Shown here: positions 1-5,114 of the stretch, one piece after another
How the letters are laid out: each line of letters begins with the position of its first letter
Position numbering within the stretch: the first letter of the stretch is position 1
Source of the DNA: DASYQV01 sp036005125
GTDB taxonomy: Bacteria; Acidobacteriota; Vicinamibacteria; Vicinamibacterales; UBA2999
Reading direction: 5' to 3'
Assembly: GCA_036005125.1 (NCBI GenBank)
Contig: DASYQV010000361.1
Coordinates: 1-6,708, forward strand
Length of the DNA: 6,708 nucleotides
Program-made: the position numbers and the translations under genes
The notes under the pieces: generated by a model
Databases searched by the model: none
Told to the model about the DNA's origin: nothing
The model's input: only the letters and a program-made list of their open reading frames with translations

Positions 1-111
1 ATCGTCGAGGTGGCGGTGCGTCGCCTCCGGGAAAACGAAACCGTGTTCCTGCATCCCCCCGGAGTGGACGCCGAGTGCGACGAGGCCAGATCTTCCATTT
101 GTGATTTGTGA
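1..111 (+). CDS. 3' end of an unidentified gene (partial)
   Basis: Frame 1 is open from the window edge for 36 codons and ends at TGA (109-111). The visible tail reads IVEVAVRRLRENETVFLHPP and then GVDAECDEARSSICDL: a charged helix, a short hydrophobic strand (TVFLHPP) and a CDEAR motif. The composition looks genuinely coding. The tail faintly recalls the C-terminus of some AAC(3)-type aminoglycoside N-acetyltransferases, but this is a weak memory-based hint and should not be used as a name. The last residues (about CDL) and the stop are encoded inside the 7-bp repeat that starts at 97, so the ancestral protein may have ended slightly differently. The gene converges with the cupin at 161-553. 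Confidence 0.5.
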   Translation: MVEVAVRRLRENETVFLHPPGVDAECDEARSSICDL

Positions 112-168
112 TTTGTGATTTGCGATTTGAATCACGAATCATGAGTTCACAATTCACAATTCACAAAT
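97..168. repeat. AT-rich heptad-repeat element with inverted halves
   Basis: Seventy-two bases can be read in one unbroken 7-bp register: ATTTGTG three times, ATTTGCG, ATTTGAA, then TCACGAA, TCATGAG, then TTCACAA three times, then AT. The second half is roughly the reverse complement of the first. CCATTTGTGA (95-104) is a perfect inverted partner of TCACAAATGG (161-170). The element is strikingly AT-rich beside GC-rich genes. It contains the stop codons of both flanking convergent genes (TGA at 109-111 on +, and the TGA read from 163-161 on -). As RNA it could fold into a long hairpin and act as a two-way terminator, although no clean T-run follows. Confidence 0.85.
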
Positions 169-553
169 GGTTGGGCCACTTTCCTTCCACCTCGTACGCT
201 TCGCCATCACCGGGCCATGGCGGCATGGTGACCCCTATCGCCTCGAGCGCATCGGCGCCTACCGTCCGGAACTGAAAGCGTGTCCCGACCGGAATCGTGA
301 TGCATGTGCCCGCATCGACGGGTACGACTTCCTCTGCGTCGTTCGACTGGCGCCACATCTCGCCGCGGCCCGTGACGAAGTACCAGATCTCGTCAACCGT
401 CTGATGTGCCACGGCGATCGACGTTCGACCCGGGCCAAGCTCGAAATGCGCCATGCTGCCCCCCGCGAGCGACAGCAGGAGCCTGACGTACGAACCGTCC
501 GGGGCCACGGCATCCGGATGTGGCGACAGACGCTTCGTCTCGAACACTGCCAT
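161..553 (-). CDS. Small single-domain cupin protein
   Basis: The 130-residue protein has the size and pattern of a one-domain cupin, a small cytoplasmic beta-barrel. Cupin motif 1 is visible at about residues 42-64: H50, the D54-E55 pair, then IWYFVTGRG. Motif 2 is at about 82-93 (AGTCITIPVGTRF), with P88 and G90 kept. The motif-2 metal-binding His is replaced by Phe93, and only one motif-1 His is present, so metal binding may be weak or lost. The C-terminal PPWPGDGEAYEVEGKWP stretch is typical of small cupins of unknown function. I chose the ATG at 553 because the in-frame upstream start (592) would encode MRCLLPTAYCLL entirely from the adjacent repeat. No clear Shine-Dalgarno sequence precedes 553. 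There is no signal peptide, and the substrate is unknown. Confidence 0.85.
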   Translation of the reverse strand: MAVFETKRLSPHPDAVAPDGSYVRLLLSLAGGSMAHFELGPGRTSIAVAHQTVDEIWYFVTGRGEMWRQSNDAEEVVPVDAGTCITIPVGTRFQFRTVGADALEAIGVTMPPWPGDGEAYEVEGKWPNHL

Positions 554-557
554 AACA

Positions 558-588
558 AGTAGGCAGTATGCAGTAGGCAGAAGGCAGC
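558..588. repeat. Heptad repeat, AGTAGGC family, left arm
   Basis: Four consecutive 7-bp units: AGTAGGC, AGTATGC, AGTAGGC and AGAAGGC, then AGC. The array begins 4 nt upstream of the cupin start codon, so it forms the cupin leader. It is the inverted partner of the array at 634-650. A perfect 6-bp inverted pair, CAAACC (590-595) and GGTTTG (625-630), extends the pairing inwards. Confidence 0.85.
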
Positions 589-633
589 GCAAACCAGATA
601 GTGGTGACGACCGAATTGCTTTACGGTTTGTCT

Positions 634-680
634 ACTGCCTACTGCCTACCAGCGAATCTTGAATCACGAATACTATTTGC
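634..680. repeat. Heptad repeat, ACTGCCT family, right arm running into AATCACG-type units
   Basis: ACTGCCT occurs twice (634-647) and is followed by ACC. This is the reverse complement of the AGGCAGT units at 561-588. Continuing in the same 7-bp register are ACCAGCG, AATCTTG, AATCACG, AATACTA and TTTGCAC (to 682). The second family resembles the middle of the 97-168 element, and the 13-mer TTGAATCACGAAT is found at both 127-139 and 659-671. The ACTGCCT units are clear. The AATCNNG units are degenerate and less certain. Confidence 0.7.
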
Positions 681-797
681 ACATGCCTTACGGCGGGACG
701 GCAGCCTGGCTCGTCGGAGTCGTCGTTGTCCTCATGCGCACGGCCCGTTTCTCGTGCACGGTCCCGAACCGCTCGTCGGAACACACGAGTCTGGCCG
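651..797. other. Intergenic stretch with one doubtful 43-residue ORF
   Basis: The cupin start and the end of the secreted-protein gene are separated by 288 nt (554-841). Apart from the repeat arrays, the only reading frame worth noting is 683-814 on the + strand. It starts MPYGGTAAWLVGVVVVLMRT, a possible single membrane segment, and stops at a TAA inside the 798-839 repeat array. No ribosome-binding site precedes it and I recognise no family. It may be a gene fragment or chance. Confidence 0.2.
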
Positions 798-844
798 TGA
801 GCCCTGAGCCTTAAGCCCTGAGCCCTCAGTCATGAGCCGGCTCA
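798..844. repeat. Heptad repeat, TGAGCCC family, ending in a 12-bp palindrome
   Basis: Six consecutive 7-bp units: TGAGCCC, TGAGCCT, TAAGCCC, TGAGCCC, TCAGTCA and TGAGCCG. The array runs into the perfect palindrome TGAGCCGGCTCA (833-844). Its last three bases, read on the - strand, are the TGA stop codon of the secreted protein (842-844). The array therefore sits immediately downstream of that gene, where a terminator would be expected. Confidence 0.85.
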
Positions 845-1447
845 GACCGGAATAGCTCCGCCGATACCACCAAGCAGCCCTCCCAGCAGACCGAGGATGG
901 CGTTGAGGACGCCGACGAGGCCGACGACATTGTTGAGCAACGTCAGAACCTGGCACGCGAGGTTGCCGAGTACGCCACCGGAGTCCCCGTTGAGCTGGAG
1001 CGTCACGGGATCCAGGTGAGTCATCAACCCGAGCAGGTCGACATCGGTTCCGCCGATCGCTACGCGCACGATCCCACATGTGCCCTGTATGAATCTGATT
1101 GTGGGGCGATCGAGATCCGAGGTATTCCGCTGAAGGTGAAAGCCGGTCGCGTCTCCGACCTGGACCGGGAACTCGAGCACTGCATGCACGACTGTTTGAG
1201 GTCGAGACTCTAAGGATGTTTTGATGCTGCCACTTATCGCCCCGATTGCGACAGGAGCGCCGTGCCGCACCGCGAATCTCTGGATGGTTAAAGTGCCCGA
1301 GAAGCTCCCGCCTCCGGCAACCGACCCCGTCACAGGGACCGTGAGCTTGCCTCTCAGATGGGACGAGCGCGTATCCGCATCCGATGCCGAAGCGAAGACG
1401 AGAGATAGGGCGATGACCAGAGCTGACGCCGCAACCCTGTGGGACAT
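842..1447 (-). CDS. Secreted protein with Leu/Gly-rich C-terminus, function unknown
   Basis: The 201-residue protein starts with a signal peptide (MSHRVAASALVIALSLVFAS, cleavage near residues 22-26), so it is exported. The mature part has beta-rich segments (about 33-130). A region from C124 to C165 follows, with the pattern CGIVRVAIGG, then VDLLGLMTHLDPVTLQL, then GGVLGNLACQVLTLLNN. The tail (about 168-199) is a hydrophobic Leu/Gly repeat ending LLGGLLGGIGGAIPV. C124 and C165 could form a disulfide outside the cytoplasm. The LLGL...LDPVxL...LGNLxC arrangement resembles uncharacterised secreted bacterial proteins I have seen annotated only as hypothetical. The start is fixed by a strong AAGGAG 5 nt upstream. 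The frame stays open far upstream (to 2050), but that part is the shadow of the hydrolase gene. It is divergent from the hydrolase. Confidence 0.75.
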   Translation of the reverse strand: MSHRVAASALVIALSLVFASASDADTRSSHLRGKLTVPVTGSVAGGGSFSGTLTIQRFAVRHGAPVAIGAISGSIKTSLESRPQTVVHAVLEFPVQVGDATGFHLQRNTSDLDRPTIRFIQGTCGIVRVAIGGTDVDLLGLMTHLDPVTLQLNGDSGGVLGNLACQVLTLLNNVVGLVGVLNAILGLLGGLLGGIGGAIPV

Positions 1448-1452
1448 GACAT

Positions 1453-1458
1453 CTCCTT
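1453..1458 (-). promoter_or_regulatory. Ribosome-binding site of the secreted protein
   Basis: CTCCTT on the + strand is AAGGAG on the - strand, 5 nt before the ATG at 1447. It decides the start within a frame that stays open for another 600 nt upstream. Confidence 0.85.
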
Positions 1459-1470
1459 TCTTCACGCAAT

Positions 1471-1522
1471 CGGGTGGGCGATACCGACCACCCGCAACGC
1501 CCGCCGTTGTGCAAGCGCAACG
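1471..1522 (-). promoter_or_regulatory. Two stem-loops in the leader of the secreted-protein gene
   Basis: Two inverted repeats lie in tandem between the divergent genes. The one nearer the secreted gene is CGGGTGG (1471-1477) pairing with CCACCCG (1488-1494): 7 bp perfect, 10-nt loop, ending 12 nt before the AAGGAG. The other is CGTTGTGCAAGCGCAACG (1505-1522): 8-bp arms with one G-T pair and a 2-nt loop. CGCAACGCC also occurs as a direct repeat at 1493-1501 and 1516-1524. These could be a structured 5' leader, an operator for the divergent promoters, or both. I recognise no known riboswitch class and no convincing -35/-10 boxes. Confidence 0.4.
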
Positions 1523-1576
1523 CCAATCAGCGACGTCACTCCGATCGGGGCTCGCACTGTCGGGAATAAAAGAATT

Positions 1577-1597
1577 GGAAAATGGAAAGTGGAAGGT
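1577..1597. repeat. Heptad repeat, GGAAART family, at the hydrolase start
   Basis: Three 7-bp units, GGAAAAT, GGAAAGT and GGAAGGT, are preceded by a purine/A-rich stretch (about 1563-1576). The third unit supplies the only Shine-Dalgarno-like sequence (GGAAGG) for the hydrolase, 10 nt before its ATG. The array is short, so each unit on its own is weak evidence. Its period matches the other arrays in the window. Confidence 0.65.
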
Positions 1598-1606
1598 GCG
1601 TTTCAC

Positions 1607-2350
1607 ATGGAGCAGACAATCACCATCGACACAGAGGAAGGCTCGATGGACGCCTTCCTCGCGGTGCCTTCCGGCGATGAGGTCGTGCCGGGAATGGTCG
1701 TGGCGCAGGAAGCGTTCGGCGTCAACGACCACATCAGGACCGTCTGCCGCCGTCTCGCGGCAGCGGGGTACGCGGCGCTCGCGCCCGAGCTGTACCATCG
1801 GTCGGGCTCGGGAATCACGCTGCCCTACGACGACGTCCCGCGCGTGATGCCGTACATGGCCATGGTCACCAACGGGGGACTCGTGATGGATGTGCGGGCT
1901 GCGCTCGCGGAGTTGCGTGCTCAGCCGCGTGTGGACGGCACCCGCGTCGGGGTGATCGGTTTTTGTCTGGGCGGTCTGGCCACGTTCATCGCCGCCTGCC
2001 ATACGGATGCCCGCACGTTCGTCAGCTTCTACGGCGGCGGCATCGTCCACGAGCGACCGGGCCTCGCCATGCGGCCTCCGCTCACGGAAGCGAATCGCAT
2101 CACGCGATCGATCCTGCTCTTCTTCGGCGGTCGTGACACGTCCATTCTACCAGCCGACGTCGCGTCGATTCGCGCGCGCCTCGAGGCGCTCCACACGAAA
2201 CACCGGATCGTCGTCTATCCAGACGCGCAGCACGGGTTTGCGTGCGAGGAGCGGCCGTCCTACGACGCGATGTCGGCGGAAGCCGCATGGAACGTGACGT
2301 GGGAGTGGCTGCAGCGACAGCTGGCGGGGCACGCCGCCGAAGCGGTCTGA
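1607..2350 (+). CDS. Dienelactone hydrolase family protein
   Basis: The 247-residue protein is close to the usual length (about 230-250) of cytoplasmic alpha/beta hydrolases of the dienelactone hydrolase family. These use a Cys-Asp-His triad to open lactone or ester bonds, classically dienelactones in chlorocatechol degradation. Visible signatures are Q34-E35 (VVAQEAFGVNDHIR), the Glu that positions the nucleophile; the nucleophile elbow GFCLGG with C120; D177 in FFGGRDTSI; and H209 in YPDAQHGFACEE. All triad residues are present, so the enzyme is probably active. No other aromatic-degradation gene is nearby, so the true substrate is open. The start at 1607 is chosen because it begins the family-like MEQTITIDTEEGSMDAFLA and follows GGAAGG. 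The 56 extra upstream codons have no family character and overlap the divergent gene's start. Confidence 0.92.
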   Translation: MEQTITIDTEEGSMDAFLAVPSGDEVVPGMVVAQEAFGVNDHIRTVCRRLAAAGYAALAPELYHRSGSGITLPYDDVPRVMPYMAMVTNGGLVMDVRAALAELRAQPRVDGTRVGVIGFCLGGLATFIAACHTDARTFVSFYGGGIVHERPGLAMRPPLTEANRITRSILLFFGGRDTSILPADVASIRARLEALHTKHRIVVYPDAQHGFACEERPSYDAMSAEAAWNVTWEWLQRQLAGHAAEAV

Positions 2351-2375
2351 CGAACCGCGGCTACCTCCTTGAGTC

Positions 2376-2409
2376 GTAGGCCGCATCTTTGATGCGGCGC
2401 AGTGCCTAC
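2376..2409. terminator. Hairpin between convergent genes, possible two-way terminator
   Basis: GCCGCATC (2380-2387) and GATGCGGC (2391-2398) form a perfect 8-bp stem with a TTT loop. An alternative outer pairing is GTAGGC (2376-2381) with GCCTAC (2404-2409). It sits in the 67-nt gap between the hydrolase stop and the kinase stop, where a shared terminator is expected. No T-run follows on either strand, so it may instead be a REP-like palindromic repeat or a Rho-assisted 3' end. Confidence 0.5.
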
Positions 2410-2417
2410 GTACGTCC

Positions 2418-5111
2418 CTAAGCCTGGAGCCCGGCTTCCGCCGGCTCGAGCACGCTGCGCAGCTCGCGGCAGAGTGCCTCGAGGGAAAACGGCTTCTGCA
2501 GACATCGCACGCTGGTGGGGTCGAGGCCCTGGCGCACGATGGTGTCCTCGGGATGGCCGGTCATGTAGATCACGCGCATGTCAGGGCGCCACGCCGACAG
2601 CGATTCCGCCAGCGCGTGGCCGCTCGTGCCGGGCATGACGATGTCGGTCAGGAGGACGTGAATCGCGTCCAGGTGGCGCCGCGCGATGTCCATCGCCGCC
2701 TCGGCCGAACCGGCTTCGAGCACCGCGTACCCGTATTGCTCGAGCGCCTTCCTGATGATCGTCCGCACGTCGATCTCGTCCTCGACGAGCAGCACGGTCT
2801 CGACGCCGCGCAATGAGACCGGATCGACGTCGGTCACCACGATTGCGCTTTCACCATGCTCGACGCGGGGGAGATGAATCCGGAACGTCGTCCCGCGCCC
2901 GGGCGCGCTCTCCACATCGATGGTGCCGCCGCTCTGCGCGACGATGCCGTACACGGTGGCCAGCCCAAGCCCCGTGCCTTTACGGGGCCCCTTCGTCGTG
3001 AAGAACGGCTCGAAGATGTGCGACAACGTTTCGGCATCCATGCCGTGTCCCGTATCTGAGACGACGATCGTCGCATAGGAGCCGGTGAGAATGCCGAGGC
3101 GCTGGCAGACGACGGGGTCGGTGAGCTCCGTTTTCTGGAGCTCGATTGTCACCCGGCCGCCGTGCGGCATCGCGTCCCTCGCGTTCACCGCGAGGTTCAC
3201 GATCACCTGTTCGAGCTGGCCGGGGTCGGCGCGCACGCAATCCACGTCCGCATCGATGCGGGTGATCAGCTCCACATCCTCGCCGAGGAGACGGCGCAAC
3301 ATCTTCTCCACGCCCGACACGACATCGGACAGCCTCAGGATCTGTGGCGCAAGAATCTGTCTGCGGCTGAACGCCAGGAGCTGGCGCGTCAGCGCAGAGG
3401 CGCTATGTGACGCCTTCACGACCTGCTCGAGATCGGCGCGGCGGGCGTCGTGCGCGTCCATGCCGGCCACGAGCAGCTCCGCGTAGCCGTAGATCACCAC
3501 CAGCAGGTTGTTGAAATCGTGGGCGACGCCGCCGGCAAGCCTGCCGATCGCCTCCATCTTCTGCGCCTGACGAAGCTGCTCGTCGCGATTGCGGATCGCC
3601 TCCTGCGAGCGTCGCCGTTCGGTGGTGTCGCGGATGATGACCGTGAGATACGAGGCGGCGCCCGCCTTCCACGATGCAAGCGTGAGCTCGAGCGGGAAGG
3701 TCGTTCCGTCCCTGCGCGCACCCTCGCCTTCGAACGTTCGCGCGAGGGCTGATTCGCCGGCGCCGCGCATGACCTCGTGGACGTGGCGGCTGTAGAGCTC
3801 CTGACAGGGGACGGCAATCAGTGGCAGAAACGGCTGCCCCAGCGCCTCGCGCTCCGTGTACCCAAATGCCGCCTCGGCGCTCTGATTCCAGAAGATGATG
3901 GTGCCCGCGGCGTCGGTGGACACGATCGCGTCGTGAGCCGAATGCGTGATCGCGTGGAACCGTTCGTAGGAGGCCTGCAGCTGCTCCGTACGATGGCGCG
4001 CCTCCGCATGCCAGTGACTCAGGCTCACCGTCATGCCGTTGAACGCGTGTGCCATCGCCTCCGCTTCCCCGCTGCCACGAACGGGCACGCGCCGATCCCA
4101 ATTGCCCGCCGCAATCTGCTCGGCGACCTCCGCGATCTCCCGCAGCGGACGGCTCATGCGACGGCTGAGAACCAGGCTGCTCACGGTGGCGAGCGCGAAC
4201 ACCACGGCGCCCGTCCACAGCAGCCAGCTCCGAATGTCGTCGACGGAATCCTGCGTCGGTTTCCAGTCCTCCAACAGGATCAACCTGCCCGCCGTGCTGA
4301 CGCTGTCATCGCCGCCGAGCGGGGACATGCCGCCGATGTACCGCGCATCGCCAAGCTCTCGCAACCCGACATCATCGGCCCGCGCGAACTGTTTCGGATC
4401 GGTGCGCAGCAGGGTGGCCAGCGCCGCGCGACGGTGATTGGACAGGCTGGCGCCGCTGATCTCGCTGCCGGCGGTCAGGACCACTTCCCCACCGGTCGTC
4501 CGTGCGAGCTCGCCTGCGACCGTGTCGTCCAGACGGTAGGCCGCCGTGAGGGTACCGAGCACTTCGTCGGCAAATCGTGCCGGTTCCGAGACGACGAGGA
4601 ACAGCCGGCCATCAATCGCGAGGATCTCATGGTGCGACTGTCCGCCAGCGGCGACGCGGATGCCGGGGTCGAGCGCCCGTTTGCCGGCCCGCGACTCGAG
4701 CCCCGGACTGGCCAGCCAGCGTCCGCCGGCGTCGGTCACCACGCAGAACGCCGCCGACAAGTCGGTACGATAGGTGTCGGCCATCGCTTCCATCGTCGCG
4801 GCGTCGGCGGCCACGCGCACGTCGACCATGTGCGCGCGGAACACGGGCAACGTCGTGATCAAGCGCGTCTGGGCGGCGACAAACTGCGTGCGCGTGGAGA
4901 TGAGATGCGAGAAGGCGGCCTGTGCCGAGGAAAGATCGCCGGCCGCGCGGCTGAGCGCGTGGCTCTCGACGACGCGCCCCGTCACCAGCGTCAGCGTGGC
5001 GAGCGAGAAGCCTGCGATCAGGCAGACGCAGACCAGCACGCGCGCCTCGAGGCGGCGGTGCCACGGAATCGAATGCTGTGCCGCCGGCACCGCGGATGCA
5101 TCAGCGGCCAT
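2418..5111 (-). CDS. Membrane hybrid histidine kinase (Cache-like sensor, HAMP, PAS, HisKA, HATPase, receiver)
   Basis: This 897-residue inner-membrane sensor kinase has TM1 at about 25-43, a periplasmic region of about 250 residues (45-295), TM2 at about 296-316, HAMP at about 317-370 and PAS at about 382-495 (IIFWNQSAEAAFGYTEREALG). The HisKA domain has phosphoacceptor H531 in VAHDFNNLL. The HATPase has N639/N643 in the N box, DTGHGM 686-691, FEPFFTTK 700-707 and GTGLGLATVYG from 712. The receiver (about 772-890) has E777/D778, phospho-acceptor D823, T851 and K873. All catalytic residues are present. The periplasmic part (R-x-L-DL-x-SAQ-x-F and TLPVFRAHM) suggests a double-Cache fold, possibly the dCache_3 type; this is inferred. 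It starts 3 nt after the porin stop with only a weak Shine-Dalgarno sequence, so it is probably translationally coupled. There is no DNA-binding output domain; the receiver probably hands phosphate to an unlinked partner or tunes the kinase. Confidence 0.93.
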   Translation of the reverse strand: MAADASAVPAAQHSIPWHRRLEARVLVCVCLIAGFSLATLTLVTGRVVESHALSRAAGDLSSAQAAFSHLISTRTQFVAAQTRLITTLPVFRAHMVDVRVAADAATMEAMADTYRTDLSAAFCVVTDAGGRWLASPGLESRAGKRALDPGIRVAAGGQSHHEILAIDGRLFLVVSEPARFADEVLGTLTAAYRLDDTVAGELARTTGGEVVLTAGSEISGASLSNHRRAALATLLRTDPKQFARADDVGLRELGDARYIGGMSPLGGDDSVSTAGRLILLEDWKPTQDSVDDIRSWLLWTGAVVFALATVSSLVLSRRMSRPLREIAEVAEQIAAGNWDRRVPVRGSGEAEAMAHAFNGMTVSLSHWHAEARHRTEQLQASYERFHAITHSAHDAIVSTDAAGTIIFWNQSAEAAFGYTEREALGQPFLPLIAVPCQELYSRHVHEVMRGAGESALARTFEGEGARRDGTTFPLELTLASWKAGAASYLTVIIRDTTERRRSQEAIRNRDEQLRQAQKMEAIGRLAGGVAHDFNNLLVVIYGYAELLVAGMDAHDARRADLEQVVKASHSASALTRQLLAFSRRQILAPQILRLSDVVSGVEKMLRRLLGEDVELITRIDADVDCVRADPGQLEQVIVNLAVNARDAMPHGGRVTIELQKTELTDPVVCQRLGILTGSYATIVVSDTGHGMDAETLSHIFEPFFTTKGPRKGTGLGLATVYGIVAQSGGTIDVESAPGRGTTFRIHLPRVEHGESAIVVTDVDPVSLRGVETVLLVEDEIDVRTIIRKALEQYGYAVLEAGSAEAAMDIARRHLDAIHVLLTDIVMPGTSGHALAESLSAWRPDMRVIYMTGHPEDTIVRQGLDPTSVRCLQKPFSLEALCRELRSVLEPAEAGLQA

Positions 5112-5114
5112 GCG

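Noticed and set aside
554..592. Cupin start at 592
   Set aside because: The additional 13 residues are translated repeat sequence. The cupin fold begins after the ATG at 553.
97..839. CRISPR array
   Set aside because: Units are 7 bp and contiguous, without spacers of regular length, and no cas gene is present.
97..844. Insertion sequence or transposon
   Set aside because: No transposase frame and no target-site duplication can be seen. The inverted heptad halves are too short and internally repetitive to be ordinary IS ends.
732..1526. 264-codon - strand frame overlapping the secreted-protein gene
   Set aside because: It is an Arg-rich shadow frame without start signals, and is displaced by the frame with a signal peptide and strong ribosome-binding site.
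1439..1606. Longer N-terminus for the hydrolase starting at 1439
   Set aside because: It adds 56 residues without family similarity, overlaps the divergent gene's start and passes through a repeat array. The ATG at 1607 fits the family N-terminus.
1448..2050. Upstream extension of the secreted-protein frame to 402 codons
   Set aside because: The extra 200 codons lie opposite the well-supported hydrolase gene. The AAGGAG and signal peptide place the start at 1447.
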